Position numbers and translations under genes: made by a program
Shown: piece by piece, positions 51,690-61,767 of the stretch
Layout: every line of letters begins with the position of its first letter
Position numbering within the stretch: the stretch's first letter is position 1
The notes under the pieces: model-generated
The model's database searches: none
What the model was told of the DNA's origin: nothing
The model's input: the letters and a program-made list of their open reading frames with translations, nothing else
Source: Mycolicibacterium wolinskyi
Lineage (GTDB): Bacteria > Actinomycetota > Actinomycetes > Mycobacteriales > Mycobacteriaceae
Length of the DNA stretch: 64,000 bases
Reading direction: 5' to 3'
Assembly (NCBI RefSeq): GCF_002101965.1
Contig: NZ_LQQA01000008.1
Coordinates: 1 to 64,000, forward strand

Positions 51690-54446
51690 ATGAGTCTGCG
51701 TGGTCGCGAGAGCGAATGCGAGGCGCTGCGTAGTCTGATATCGACAGTGCGATCGGGCAGCTGCCGGGTGCTGGCACTGCGCGGCGAGGCGGGTGTCGGG
51801 AAAACCGCACTCCTCGAATACCTTTCGGAGCAGGCGTCAGGGTTTCGGCGCGTCCAGGTCGCGGGCGTGGAATCCGACATGGAACTCGCGTTCGCCGGCC
51901 TGCAGCAGCTGTGCGCCCCGCTGCTGACCTACCTCGACGAATTGCCGGAGCCTCAGCGCGAGGCCTTGAACGTCGCGTTCGGCCGCACGGGCGGGACGGC
52001 GCCGGATAGATTCCTGGTCGGGCTGGCCGTGCTGAGCCTGATCGCCGCGGCGGCCGTAGACAAACCTCTGCTCTGCATCGTCGACGATGCGCAATGGCTC
52101 GATCAGGTGTCCCTACAGACGCTGGCCTTCGTGGCCCGGCGCCTGCTGGCCGAACCGGTCGCGTTGGTCTTCGCGACGCGCGGCACCGGGGCACGCGACC
52201 TTGCCGGCCTCCCGGAGATGGTGGTCGAGGGGCTCTCCGACGCCGATGCGCGCGACCTCTTGGACTCCGTGCTGTTGACGGGCATCGACCCACGCGTGCG
52301 GGACCGCATCGTGGCGGAGACCCGTGGCATACCGCTGGCGATACTCGAGGTGCCGCGAAGTGTGTCCGCGACCGCCCTTGCCGGCGGCTTCTGGATCTCC
52401 GGCAAGCGCTCGTCGACCGCGGCGATCGAAGAGGAGTTCCTGCGCCGCATCAAGTCGCTGCCCGAGCCGACGCAGCGGCTGCTGCTCCTGGCGGCGGCCG
52501 AACCGGTCGGTGACGCGGCGTTGTTCGTCCGCGCCGCGACCGCGCTCGCGATTCCGGTCGACGCACTCGCACCGGCCGAAGCAGCGGGGCTCATCGAGTT
52601 CGGTGCGCGCGTTCACTTCGCGCACCCCTTGATGCGTTCAGCCGCCTACCGGGCCGCCGATCTCACCGACCGCCGCGAGATCCACCGCGCACTGGCCGAC
52701 GCGACCGACCCCGAGCTCGATCCCGACCGCCGCGCGTGGCACGCCGCGAACGCCGCATCCGGCCCCGACGAATCGGTGGCGGAAATGCTGGAGACCTCGG
52801 CGGGCCGGGCACAGAGCAGAGGCGGGATCGCGGCAGCGGCCGCCTTCTTGGAGCGCGCCACCACCCTCACCGCGGACCCGGGCCTTCGCGGGGCCAGAGC
52901 GATCGCCGCCGCCCAGGCGAAACGCGACGCGGCAGCACCCGAGGCCGCCTATGAGCTTCTCGCGATGGCCGAACTGGCTCCGCTCACCAAGTTGCAGCAC
53001 GCCCATATCGTGCGGATGCGGGCACAGATGGAGTTCGCGCGCAGCCGCAGCGGTGCCGCAGGCGCGATCAAGACGGGCGAAGCCGCCAAGCAACTACTCA
53101 GTGCCGCAAAGGGACTCGAAGGACTCGACGACGACTTGGCGCGCGAGACCCACCTCGAGGCACTCGCTGCTGCCATGTATGCGGGAAGGCTCGGCGGGGC
53201 AGGCACCCTGGAAGAGGTGGCGCGGGCCGCGCGAGCAGCCGTCGACCAACTCGCCGAACTGCACCGGCCGGTGGATTTCCTGTTGAGCGGCATCGCAAGT
53301 CGTATCCTCGACGGTCCCGGTGCAGGCGCTGACCACCTCCGTACCGCGCTGCAGTCGTGGAGCACCGCCGAATTGCCACGCGCCGGGCGGCACTGGCCGT
53401 TTCCGATCGCGCAGGAATCGGCCGCCCACGAACTGTGGGACGACAAGGTGCTGGCCGACATCGCCACCGACACCGTTCGGCATGCGCGCGACACCGGCGC
53501 ACTCGCGGCGCTGTCACCGGCGCTCGTCTACCGTGCCGGAATCCACGTGTACATGGGCGAATTCAACTCGGCGACACGGCTTCTGGAAGAGGCGACGGCC
53601 ATCGCCGCCGCGACGGGCGGTGCACCCAGGAAGTACCACACGCTCAACCTCGCGGCCTGGCGTGGTGTTCACAGCGAAGCGGCCGACCTGATCGCGAGCG
53701 CAGCCGCGGACGGCGCCGCACAGGGGGAAGGCCGGCTGCTGGGCCTCACCGAGTTCCTGTCGGCCGTCTTGTTCAACGGGCTCGGCCGCTACGCCGAGGC
53801 GCTCGCCGCTGCGCGTCGGTGTTGCGAATACGAGGATCTCGGGTTCTACAGTTGGTGCCTGTTCGAAATGATCGAGGCCGCAGCACATCTGGGCGACCGG
53901 GAGACCGGGGATTCTGCCCTGCTGCTGCTCGAGCAGCGGGCCGGCGTCAGCGGCACGGACTGGGGGTTGGGTGTGGTCGCGACCGCGCGGGCACTGCTGG
54001 CCGCCGACGAGACAGCCGAAGAACTGTTCCGCGAGGCGATCGAGCGGCTCGAACGCGGGCAGATCGCCCTTCACGGCGCGCGTGCCCGGCTGGCCTACGG
54101 CGAGTGGCTGCGACGTGTGCACCGCAAGCTCGACGCCCGCAAGCAACTCAACGACGCCTACGAGGCGTTCACCCGGATGGGTGTGCAGGGTTTCGCCGAA
54201 CGAGCGCGGCGCGAGCTCGTCGCGACCGGCGAGAAGGCGCGCAAGCAGGCGATCGGTACCGGGGACGAACTGACCGCGCAGGAAGCCCAGATCGCCAAAC
54301 TCGCCGGCGAAGGCCTGACGAACCAGGAGATCGGCGCGCAGTTGTTCATCAGCGTGCACACCGTCGAATGGCACCTGCGCAAGGTGTTCGTCAAGCTCGG
54401 GATCACGTCGCGCAGACAGTTGCGCACGGTCTCGTGGGCGAGCTGA
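51690..54446 (+). CDS. LuxR-type ATPase regulator (LAL family)
   Basis: 918 residues. An AAA/STAND-type ATPase lies at the N-terminus (Walker A GEAGVGKTAL near 33-42, Walker B LLCIVDDAQWLD near 128), a long helical repeat region fills residues 300-830, and the C-terminal 60 residues are a LuxR HTH (LTAQEAQIAKLAGEGLTNQE, VEWHLRKVFVKLG). LAL proteins activate transcription in response to small ligands bound by the repeats. It lies between ino1 and the Rv0045c-like gene, where M. tuberculosis has none, so it is an insertion relative to that genome. Target unknown. Confidence 0.9.
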   Translation: MSLRGRESECEALRSLISTVRSGSCRVLALRGEAGVGKTALLEYLSEQASGFRRVQVAGVESDMELAFAGLQQLCAPLLTYLDELPEPQREALNVAFGRTGGTAPDRFLVGLAVLSLIAAAAVDKPLLCIVDDAQWLDQVSLQTLAFVARRLLAEPVALVFATRGTGARDLAGLPEMVVEGLSDADARDLLDSVLLTGIDPRVRDRIVAETRGIPLAILEVPRSVSATALAGGFWISGKRSSTAAIEEEFLRRIKSLPEPTQRLLLLAAAEPVGDAALFVRAATALAIPVDALAPAEAAGLIEFGARVHFAHPLMRSAAYRAADLTDRREIHRALADATDPELDPDRRAWHAANAASGPDESVAEMLETSAGRAQSRGGIAAAAAFLERATTLTADPGLRGARAIAAAQAKRDAAAPEAAYELLAMAELAPLTKLQHAHIVRMRAQMEFARSRSGAAGAIKTGEAAKQLLSAAKGLEGLDDDLARETHLEALAAAMYAGRLGGAGTLEEVARAARAAVDQLAELHRPVDFLLSGIASRILDGPGAGADHLRTALQSWSTAELPRAGRHWPFPIAQESAAHELWDDKVLADIATDTVRHARDTGALAALSPALVYRAGIHVYMGEFNSATRLLEEATAIAAATGGAPRKYHTLNLAAWRGVHSEAADLIASAAADGAAQGEGRLLGLTEFLSAVLFNGLGRYAEALAAARRCCEYEDLGFYSWCLFEMIEAAAHLGDRETGDSALLLLEQRAGVSGTDWGLGVVATARALLAADETAEELFREAIERLERGQIALHGARARLAYGEWLRRVHRKLDARKQLNDAYEAFTRMGVQGFAERARRELVATGEKARKQAIGTGDELTAQEAQIAKLAGEGLTNQEIGAQLFISVHTVEWHLRKVFVKLGITSRRQLRTVSWAS

Positions 54447-54466
54447 CCGTTTTGTAAGGTCGGTGC

Positions 54467-55372
54467 GTGGCCAACCCGGAGATCTCCGATGACGATCTGC
54501 TGAGGCTTGACGAGTTCGGGCTCCTGCACGAGAACGCCGAGCAGATCGGCGCGACGGGGCCGCTGCCGGCCGTCGAACGCGTCGAGCACGGACCGATCAG
54601 CGCACTGAAGTTCGGTGCCGAACCGCCACGCGTGGTGTTCCTGCACGGCGGCGGCCAGAACGCCCACACGTGGGACACCGTGATCCTGGGCCTCGGCGAG
54701 CCCGCGCTCGCGGTGGATCTGCCCGGCCATGGTCGCTCGCAATGGCGCGAGGACGGCGACTACGGGCCAAAGCTCAACGCCGAGACCCTCAAGCCGATGC
54801 TGCGCGCGTACGCACCGAGCCCGCGGCTGGTGGTCGGGATGTCGCTGGGCGGGTTGACCGCGTTGCGCATCGCCGCGACCGAACCGGGCCTCGTGCCCGA
54901 GCTCGCGCTCGTCGACGTCACGCCGTCGGCCCCCGAACGCCACACCGAGATGACCAAGGCCCAGATGGGCACCGTGGCGCTCGTGCAGGAGAACCGGACT
55001 TTCCCGAGCTTTCCGGCGATGCTGGACGTCACGATCGCCGCGGCGCCGCACCGGGATCGGAAATCGTTGCGCCGCGGCGTCTTCCACAATTCGAAGCGAC
55101 TCGACGACGGCACCTGGACATGGCGCTACGACTCGTTCCGCAAGGGCGACGGCTTTGAGGGCCTGTGGGACGATGTGCCGTCGATCACGATGCCCACGAC
55201 GCTGATCCGCGGCGCCAACTCGTTCTTCGTCAACGACGAGGACGCCGAGTTGTTCGCCAGGACGGCGCCGGGCTTTCGGCAAACCCATGTGGTGGCCGAC
55301 TCCGGGCATTCCGTCCAGGGCGATCAGCCCGCGGCCCTTGCGCAGATCCTGCGTGGACTTCTTGATAGCTGA
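54467..55372 (+). CDS. Alpha/beta hydrolase, Rv0045c-like
   Basis: 301 residues from GTG 54467, 20 bases after the LuxR gene. VVFLHGGGQNAHTWD provides the oxyanion loop, VGMSLGG the serine nucleophile elbow and DSGHSVQ the catalytic His. The position next to ino1 and the N-terminal 45-residue extension match M. tuberculosis Rv0045c, a characterised esterase. It hydrolyses short acyl esters; the natural substrate is unknown. Confidence 0.88.
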   Translation: MANPEISDDDLLRLDEFGLLHENAEQIGATGPLPAVERVEHGPISALKFGAEPPRVVFLHGGGQNAHTWDTVILGLGEPALAVDLPGHGRSQWREDGDYGPKLNAETLKPMLRAYAPSPRLVVGMSLGGLTALRIAATEPGLVPELALVDVTPSAPERHTEMTKAQMGTVALVQENRTFPSFPAMLDVTIAAAPHRDRKSLRRGVFHNSKRLDDGTWTWRYDSFRKGDGFEGLWDDVPSITMPTTLIRGANSFFVNDEDAELFARTAPGFRQTHVVADSGHSVQGDQPAALAQILRGLLDS

Positions 55373-55476
55373 CTGGTTCCCTGCTGTTAACCCGCTGCTA
55401 GTTCGACTCCCGTAGGTTTCCGCCGGACCCGGCCGCCCAGCCCTCGGCCGGTATCGAGCGGAAGGATCTGCGCGCG

Positions 55477-57549
55477 ATGGCGCTTGTACCGTTGAATCTC
55501 TTTGTCACCCACCGTGGAATCTCGTCGCGTCAGCACGTGACCTGCCGCTTCCGGTGCGGCGACGCGTGTTCGAAGCCCGTGCCCAACACCAGTGACAACG
55601 AGTATTTCGGCGACATCGTGCAGCAGATGTCGCGCCGCTCGGTGCTGCAGGCCGCGGGTGTCACCGTGTTGGCCGTCGGCGCCGGGTCGGTGCTGGCCGC
55701 GTGCGGCACCGGCGACCAGCCGGACCCGACGCCGTCGCCCGCCGCCGCACCCGTCGAGACCCCGCCCGGCATGAAGTTCTCCGCCGTGGCCCCCAACACC
55801 GAGGACGCCGTCGTCATCCCCGAGGGGTACCGGCAGCACGTGGTGATCTCGTGGGGCGATCCGGTCCTCCCCGATGCACCGGCGTTCGATCTGAACAAGC
55901 AGACCGCCGACGCGCAGCGCAAGCAGTTCGGGTTCAACAACGACTTCGCCGCACTCATGCCGGTTCCCGGACAGGACAATCGCTTCCTGCTGGTGACCAA
56001 CTTCGAGTACGTCACACCGCAGTTCATGTTCCCCGGCTACAACGCCGATGCCCCCACCCGCGAACAGTTCGACATCGAGATCGCCGCGATGGGCATGGGC
56101 GTCGTCGAGGTCGAGCGTGGCGCCGACGGGGCGCTCAAGCCGGTCATGGGCCGCTACAACCGCCGGATCACCGCCGACGCCCCGTTCACGCTGACCGGGC
56201 CCGCCGCCGGGACCGACTTCGTCAAGACTGCCGCCGACCCGACCGGCCGCACCGTCGCAGGCACCTTCGCGAACTGCGCGGGTGGCGTAACGCCCTGGGG
56301 CACCGTGCTTTCCGGCGAGGAGAACTTCAACAACTACTTCGGTGCCGCCGAGGGCAGCCCGGCACCCGGGCCCGTCGACGCCGATCGCTTCGACCGCTAC
56401 GGCATCGCCCTTGAGCCATCGGAACTCAAGTGGGAGAACTTCGACCCCCGGTTCGACCTGGCGAAGTCGCCCAACGAGGTCAACCGGTTCGGCTACGTGG
56501 TCGAGGTCAACCCGTGGGACCCGGCGTCCACCCCGGTCAAGCACTCGGCGCTCGGGCGGCTCAAGCACGAGGGGGCCAACGTCTACGTGACCGACGACGG
56601 CACCGTCGTCGTCTACACCGGCGACGACGAGCGCTTCGACTACATGTACAAGTTCGTCTCTGCCAAGAAGGTCCAGCCCGGAACCGATCCCGCGGCCATG
56701 GCGCACAACATGACCCTGCTCGACGAGGGCACGCTCTACGTCGCCAAGTTGAGCAGCGACATCCCGGCCAGTGAGATCGACGGCACCGGCAAGCTCCCGT
56801 CGAAGGGTTCGTTCGCCGGTTCCGGCACCTGGATCCCGCTGCTCAAGTCGGGCCCGAACGGGGCGGGCGAATCGCTGGTCGACGGCTTCACCGCGCAGGA
56901 GGTCGCGGTGTTCACCCGCATGGCCGCCGACAAAGCCGGCGCCACCAAGATGGACCGGCCCGAAGACTTCGAGGCCAACCCGCACACGGGCAAGGTCTAT
57001 GTCGCGCTGACCAACAACGACAAGCGCGGCACCGAGGGTAAGGCACCCGTCGACGCGGCCAACCCCCGCAACGAGAACAAGAACGGCCAGATCCTCGAGA
57101 TCACCGACAACCACGCGGGCACCGACTTCACCTGGGACCTGCTGCTGGTGTGTGGCGACCCCAAGGCCGCCGACACGTACTACGCGGGCTTCGACAAGGA
57201 GAAGGTCAGCCCGATCTCGTGCCCGGACAACCTCGCGTTCGACAACCACGGCAATCTGTGGATCTCGACCGACGGCAACGCGCTCGACGCCAACGACGGC
57301 TTGTTCGCCGTGGCGCTCGACGGGCCGAATCGCGGTGAGACCAAACAGTTCCTGTCGGTGCCGATCGGCGCGGAGACCTGTGGGCCGGTCGTGACCGACA
57401 ACCTCGTGACGGTGTGCGTGCAGCATCCGGGCGAGGGCGACGACTACAGCCTGGAGAAGCCGTTGTCGCACTGGCCGGGTGGCGGTGACACGCCGGCTCG
57501 GCCCGCCGTCGTCGCGGTGTGGAAGCCGGACAGCCAGATCGGCATGTGA
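55477..57549 (+). CDS. phoX: PhoX-type Tat-exported alkaline phosphatase (DUF839)
   Basis: 690 residues. The unusual long pre-Tat segment (HVTCRFRCGDACS, NTSDNEYFGDI) and the twin-arginine signal MSRRSVLQAAGVTVLAVGAG (from about residue 51) are standard for PhoX. The DUF839 propeller has PWGTVLSGEENFNNYF, DRPEDFEANPHTGKVY and CPDNLAFDNHGNLWIS, which hold Ca/Fe ligands. It releases phosphate from organic esters outside the membrane. It is inserted between the Rv0045c- and Rv0044c-like genes compared with M. tuberculosis. No Pho box was identified. Confidence 0.88.
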   Translation: MALVPLNLFVTHRGISSRQHVTCRFRCGDACSKPVPNTSDNEYFGDIVQQMSRRSVLQAAGVTVLAVGAGSVLAACGTGDQPDPTPSPAAAPVETPPGMKFSAVAPNTEDAVVIPEGYRQHVVISWGDPVLPDAPAFDLNKQTADAQRKQFGFNNDFAALMPVPGQDNRFLLVTNFEYVTPQFMFPGYNADAPTREQFDIEIAAMGMGVVEVERGADGALKPVMGRYNRRITADAPFTLTGPAAGTDFVKTAADPTGRTVAGTFANCAGGVTPWGTVLSGEENFNNYFGAAEGSPAPGPVDADRFDRYGIALEPSELKWENFDPRFDLAKSPNEVNRFGYVVEVNPWDPASTPVKHSALGRLKHEGANVYVTDDGTVVVYTGDDERFDYMYKFVSAKKVQPGTDPAAMAHNMTLLDEGTLYVAKLSSDIPASEIDGTGKLPSKGSFAGSGTWIPLLKSGPNGAGESLVDGFTAQEVAVFTRMAADKAGATKMDRPEDFEANPHTGKVYVALTNNDKRGTEGKAPVDAANPRNENKNGQILEITDNHAGTDFTWDLLLVCGDPKAADTYYAGFDKEKVSPISCPDNLAFDNHGNLWISTDGNALDANDGLFAVALDGPNRGETKQFLSVPIGAETCGPVVTDNLVTVCVQHPGEGDDYSLEKPLSHWPGGGDTPARPAVVAVWKPDSQIGM

Positions 57550-57591
57550 TACCGGTTCAGATGGGGAAGGCGTCTGAGTACGCTCGCGAAG

Positions 57592-58389
57592 GTGACCTTC
57601 CCCATCCGCATCGGCGTGCAGCTGCAGCCTCAGCACTCCCCCAAGTACAGCCACATCCGCGACGCGGTACGCCGCTGCGAGGACATCGGCGTCGACATCG
57701 CGTTCAACTGGGATCACTTCTTCCCGCTCTACGGTGATCCCGATGGCGCGCACTACGAATGCTGGACGATGCTCGGCGCGTGGGCCGAGCAGACGTCGCG
57801 CATCGAGATCGGCGCGCTGGTGAGCTGTAACTCCTACCGCAACCCGGAGCTGCTGGCCGACATGGCCCGGACGGTCGACCACATATCCGACGGCCGGCTC
57901 ATCCTCGGCATCGGATCAGGTTGGAAACAAAAGGATTACGACGAATACGGCTACGAGTTCGGCACCGCGGGCAGTCGGCTCGACGATCTGGCCGAGGCGC
58001 TGCCCCGGATTCGGGCTCGGCTGGCCAAGCTCAACCCGGCGCCCACCCGCGACATCCCGATCCTGATCGGCGGGCAGGGCGAACGGAAGACGCTGCGACT
58101 GGTCGCCGAGCACGCCGGTATCTGGCACGCGTTCGTCGACCGCAACACCTACCCCGGCAAGGCGCAGGTGCTCGGCGAGCACTGCCAGTCGGTCGGGCGC
58201 GACCCCGCGACGGTCGAGCGGTCGGCCGGCGTGCAGGACTCCGGTGGCATCGACGCGATGCTCGCCGAGGCCGACGCCCTCGCCGACCTCGGCGTCACGA
58301 TCCTCACGGTCGGCGCGAACGGTCCCGATTACGACCTGACCGCGGCAGAGGCGCTGTGCCGCTGGCGGGACGGCCGTGCCGGCGCCTGA
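57592..58389 (+). CDS. F420-dependent luciferase-like oxidoreductase, Rv0044c-like
   Basis: 265 residues from GTG 57592. TIM-barrel LLM protein: IRIGVQLQPQHSPKY, DIAFNWDHFFPLYGD, GALVSCNSYRNPELLADMAR and GRLILGIGSGW are the usual blocks, with the conserved D and GSGW binding F420. The same gene lies at this place in M. tuberculosis (Rv0044c). Substrate unknown. The start overlaps no other gene; 42 bases separate it from phoX. Confidence 0.88.
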   Translation: MTFPIRIGVQLQPQHSPKYSHIRDAVRRCEDIGVDIAFNWDHFFPLYGDPDGAHYECWTMLGAWAEQTSRIEIGALVSCNSYRNPELLADMARTVDHISDGRLILGIGSGWKQKDYDEYGYEFGTAGSRLDDLAEALPRIRARLAKLNPAPTRDIPILIGGQGERKTLRLVAEHAGIWHAFVDRNTYPGKAQVLGEHCQSVGRDPATVERSAGVQDSGGIDAMLAEADALADLGVTILTVGANGPDYDLTAAEALCRWRDGRAGA

Positions 58390-58487
58390 CGTCCGTCGCG
58401 AGCCGAACCGGCATTGACTTGGACCGTGCCGGGGCGAGCGCGTGAGAAACTGGCGCAACGCATACACCGCAGGGGGTCTGAGGCAGG

Positions 58488-59153
58488 GTGCCGAAGAAGT
58501 ACGGGGTCAAGGAAAAGGACCAGGTTGTCACGTACATCATCAACCAGGTGATGACGGGCAAACTGCGTACCGGAGACCGCATCGACCGCAACGAGATCGT
58601 CCGTGATCTCGGGTTGAGCCGTGTCCCCATCCAGGAAGCCGTCGTGCAGCTCGAGCACGACGGCATCCTGTCCACCCGGTATCACCGGGGTGCGTTCGTC
58701 TCACGGTTCGACGAGGCGACGGTCGCCGAACATCACGAGCTCTACGGCATCCTCAACGGCATCGCGTCCGCCCGCTGCGCGGAGAACCCGACGCCGCGCA
58801 TCCTCGCGCACCTCGACGACACGCTGCGCATCCTGCGCACCGCCAAGGACACCCGCTCGTTTCAGGAAGCCTGCTGGGTGTACCGCGACGCCATCAACGA
58901 GGAGTACGCCGGGCCCCGGCTCCAGGCCACGATCCGCGCCGGAAAGAGCTTCGCCCCGTCGGAGTTCTGGCTGTCCTATCCGAAGGCCAAGGTCGATTTT
59001 CTCGAGGGCTACGAGGCGGAGACCGCGGCCATCCATGCCCGCGACCCCGAGGCGGCCCGCCGCGCCTGCGTCGAGCGCGCGGACCTGATGGCGAAGATCA
59101 TGATCGCCGAGCTCACCCGGCGTGGCGTGTTCGGAGACTTGCGGTCGCCTTGA
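58488..59153 (+). CDS. GntR-family regulator (FadR subgroup), Rv0043c-like
   Basis: 221 residues. N-terminal winged HTH ([48 protein letters not shown]) is GntR; the C-terminal FCD-like helical domain has Arg/His/Asp positions that bind a metal and a carboxylate ligand in FadR relatives. It may regulate the downstream amino-acid transporter, 45 bases away, or the upstream oxidoreductase. Confidence 0.88.
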   Translation: MPKKYGVKEKDQVVTYIINQVMTGKLRTGDRIDRNEIVRDLGLSRVPIQEAVVQLEHDGILSTRYHRGAFVSRFDEATVAEHHELYGILNGIASARCAENPTPRILAHLDDTLRILRTAKDTRSFQEACWVYRDAINEEYAGPRLQATIRAGKSFAPSEFWLSYPKAKVDFLEGYEAETAAIHARDPEAARRACVERADLMAKIMIAELTRRGVFGDLRSP

Positions 59154-59198
59154 GCCGAATCCCTCACCGCGGCGCGTGTGCCCACTAGGTTGCAACAG

Positions 59199-60968
59199 AT
59201 GAGCGTCAGACGAATCGCTGCGCTGCTGGCATCGACCCTGATGGTCATGGGGCTCGTGCTGGCGGGCCCGGCCCATGCCGATGCCGACCAATGCGCTCCG
59301 CCGGGCGTGGAGAGCGCGAGCGCGCTGCCGACCAATCTCGCTGCCGCGGCGACCGGGCCCGGCGCCGACAAATACACGACGCCGAATGTGCAGCCGTTGG
59401 ACACGGTCCGCGTGGATGCGCTCGGGCTGTCGACGCCCGGCGTGCTGACCGTCGGCACCCTCTCGGACGCACCACCGAGCATCTGCATCAATTCGGCCGG
59501 CCAGTTCACCGGATTCGACAACGAGGTGCTGCGGGCCATCGCCGACAAACTCGGCCTGCGGATCAACTTCGTCGGCACCGAGTTCTCCGGGCTGCTGGCC
59601 CAGACCGCGTCGCGGCGCTTCGACGTCGCGTCCTCGTCGATCACGACGACCGACGCGCGCCGCCGCACAGTCGGATTCACCAACGGCTACGACTTCGGCT
59701 ATTTCTCTCTCGTCGTGCCGACCGGCTCGGCCATCACCGGTTTCGACAAGCTCGGCCCGGGCCAGCGGATCGGCGTCGTGCAGGGCACCGTGCAGGAGTC
59801 CTACGTCATCGACACGCTGCGCTTGCAGCCGGTGAAGTTCCCCGACTACAACACCGTCTACGCGAGCCTCAAGACCCGCCAGATCGACGCGTGGGTGGCG
59901 CCGTCAGCGCAGGCATCGGGCACCGTGCAGCCGGGCGATCCGGCCGAGATCATCGAAAACACGTTCAGCTTGGACAATTTCGTGGCCTGGGCGGTCGCCA
60001 AGGAGAACAAGCCGCTGATCGATGCGCTCAACTCGGGCCTTGACGCGGTGATCGCCGACGGTACCTGGGCCCGGCTCTACTCGGACTGGGTGCCGCGTGC
60101 GTTGCCGCCCGGCTGGAAACCCGGATCCAAGGCTGCGCCGCAGCCCCAGCTGCCCGACTTCGACGCGATCGCCGCCGGCCGCGAACAACCGGCCGCCGGT
60201 GAGGCGGTGGCGCCGAAATCCACGCTGTCGCAACTGGCCGACTCGTTCCTCGACTGGGAGCTCTACAAACAGGCCATCCCGGACCTGTTCAAGACCGGCT
60301 TGCCCAACACGCTGATCCTCACGGTCAGTGCCAGCATCATCGGCCTGGTTCTCGGCATGGTGCTGGCGGTGGCGGGTATCTCGCGTTCGGCGTGGCTGCG
60401 GTGGCCCGCCCGGGTGTACACCGACATCTTCCGCGGCCTGCCCGAAGTCGTGATCATCCTGCTGATCGGGCTCGGCATCGGCCCGGTGGTCGGGTCCTTG
60501 ACGAGTAACAATCCCTACCCGCTGGGCATCGCCGCGCTCGGGTTGATGGCCGCGGCCTACATCGGCGAGATCTTCCGGTCGGGCATCCAGAGCGTGGAAG
60601 CCGGCCAGCTCGAGGCTTCGCGCGCCCTCGGCTTCAGCTATGCCGCGTCGATGCGCCTTGTCGTGGTGCCCCAAGGCGTGCGCCGCGTGCTACCCGCGTT
60701 GATGAACCAGTTCATCTCACTGCTCAAAGCCTCCTCGCTGGTGTATTTCCTCGGGCTCATCGCCAATCAGCGTGAGCTGTTCCAGGTGGGACGTGATCTC
60801 AACGCGCAGACCGGGAACCTGTCGCCGCTCGTGGCGGCCGGGCTGTTCTATCTGATGCTGACGATTCCCTTGACGCATCTGGTGAACTTCATCGACAACC
60901 GGCTGCGACGCGGCAGGCCCCCGACCGAGGAAGACCCGTTGCCCGCCGCCCACCAGGAGATGATCTGA
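59199..60968 (+). CDS. Fused amino-acid ABC transporter substrate-binding/permease protein
   Basis: 589 residues from ATG 59199. A signal peptide (1-28) leads to a type 3 solute-binding domain (about 75-305: GVLTVGTLSDAPPSICINSA, FDNEVLRAIADKLGLRINF, RIGVVQGTV). After a linker, four to five membrane helices (about 365-575) contain the permease EAA loop ASRALGFSYAASMRLVVVPQ. Fusion of binding protein and permease is known for actinobacterial and lactic-acid-bacterial Gln/polar amino acid importers. The gene overlaps the ATPase gene by one base. Confidence 0.9.
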   Translation: MSVRRIAALLASTLMVMGLVLAGPAHADADQCAPPGVESASALPTNLAAAATGPGADKYTTPNVQPLDTVRVDALGLSTPGVLTVGTLSDAPPSICINSAGQFTGFDNEVLRAIADKLGLRINFVGTEFSGLLAQTASRRFDVASSSITTTDARRRTVGFTNGYDFGYFSLVVPTGSAITGFDKLGPGQRIGVVQGTVQESYVIDTLRLQPVKFPDYNTVYASLKTRQIDAWVAPSAQASGTVQPGDPAEIIENTFSLDNFVAWAVAKENKPLIDALNSGLDAVIADGTWARLYSDWVPRALPPGWKPGSKAAPQPQLPDFDAIAAGREQPAAGEAVAPKSTLSQLADSFLDWELYKQAIPDLFKTGLPNTLILTVSASIIGLVLGMVLAVAGISRSAWLRWPARVYTDIFRGLPEVVIILLIGLGIGPVVGSLTSNNPYPLGIAALGLMAAAYIGEIFRSGIQSVEAGQLEASRALGFSYAASMRLVVVPQGVRRVLPALMNQFISLLKASSLVYFLGLIANQRELFQVGRDLNAQTGNLSPLVAAGLFYLMLTIPLTHLVNFIDNRLRRGRPPTEEDPLPAAHQEMI

Positions 60969-61705
60969 TGCCGGCCTTCGAACCAGTCTCGTTGGCGGCC
61001 AGCGACATTCACCTCGCGTTCGGGCCGAACAAGGTGCTGCGCGGGGTGGACCTCGACGTGCCTGCCGGCACCACGACCGCCGTCATCGGGCCGTCGGGGT
61101 CGGGTAAGTCCACGCTGTTGCGCACGCTGAACCGGCTCTACGAACCCGACCGCGGTGACATTCTGCTCGACGGCCGCTCGGTGCTGGCCGACAATCCCGA
61201 CCAGTTGCGTCAACGCATCGGCATGGTCTTCCAGCAGTTCAACCTCTTCCCGCACCGCACCGTGCTCGACAACGTCACACTCGGCCCGCGCAAGCTCAAG
61301 GGCCTCGACGCCGAGGCCGCCCGCGAGCTCGGCCTGGCCCAGCTGGACCGGGTTGGATTGCGGCACAAGGCCGATGTGCGGCCCGCCACCCTGTCGGGCG
61401 GCCAGCAGCAGCGCGTCGCCATCGCTCGGGCGCTCGCGATGGCGCCGCAGGTGATGTTCTTCGACGAGGCGACGTCGGCGCTCGATCCGGAACTGGTCAA
61501 GGGCGTGCTCGAGCTGATGGCCGAACTGGCCGCCGACGGCATGACGATCATCGCCGTGACCCACGAGATGGGGTTCGCCAGATCCACCGCGGACAGCGTG
61601 GTGTTCATGGATCACGGCAAGGTCGTCGAGTCGGGCACGCCGACGCAGATCTTCGAAGCCGCCGAAACAGATCGACTGCGCCGCTTCTTGTCCCAGATAC
61701 TTTGA
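60968..61705 (+). CDS. Amino-acid ABC transporter ATP-binding protein (GlnQ type)
   Basis: 245 residues. Walker A GPSGSGKST (about 38-46), signature LSGGQQQR, Walker B VMFFDEATSALD and switch VTHEMGFA are complete and GlnQ/HisP-like. It powers the adjacent fused binding/permease protein, whose TGA overlaps its ATG. Together with that gene it forms a complete polar amino acid importer absent at this place in M. tuberculosis. Confidence 0.93.
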   Translation: MPAFEPVSLAASDIHLAFGPNKVLRGVDLDVPAGTTTAVIGPSGSGKSTLLRTLNRLYEPDRGDILLDGRSVLADNPDQLRQRIGMVFQQFNLFPHRTVLDNVTLGPRKLKGLDAEAARELGLAQLDRVGLRHKADVRPATLSGGQQQRVAIARALAMAPQVMFFDEATSALDPELVKGVLELMAELAADGMTIIAVTHEMGFARSTADSVVFMDHGKVVESGTPTQIFEAAETDRLRRFLSQIL

Positions 61706-61767
61706 TTGTCGCGCCAAATGTGCAACCTGACATCGTGACAGGATCAGACAGGTTAGACTAGCGAATT

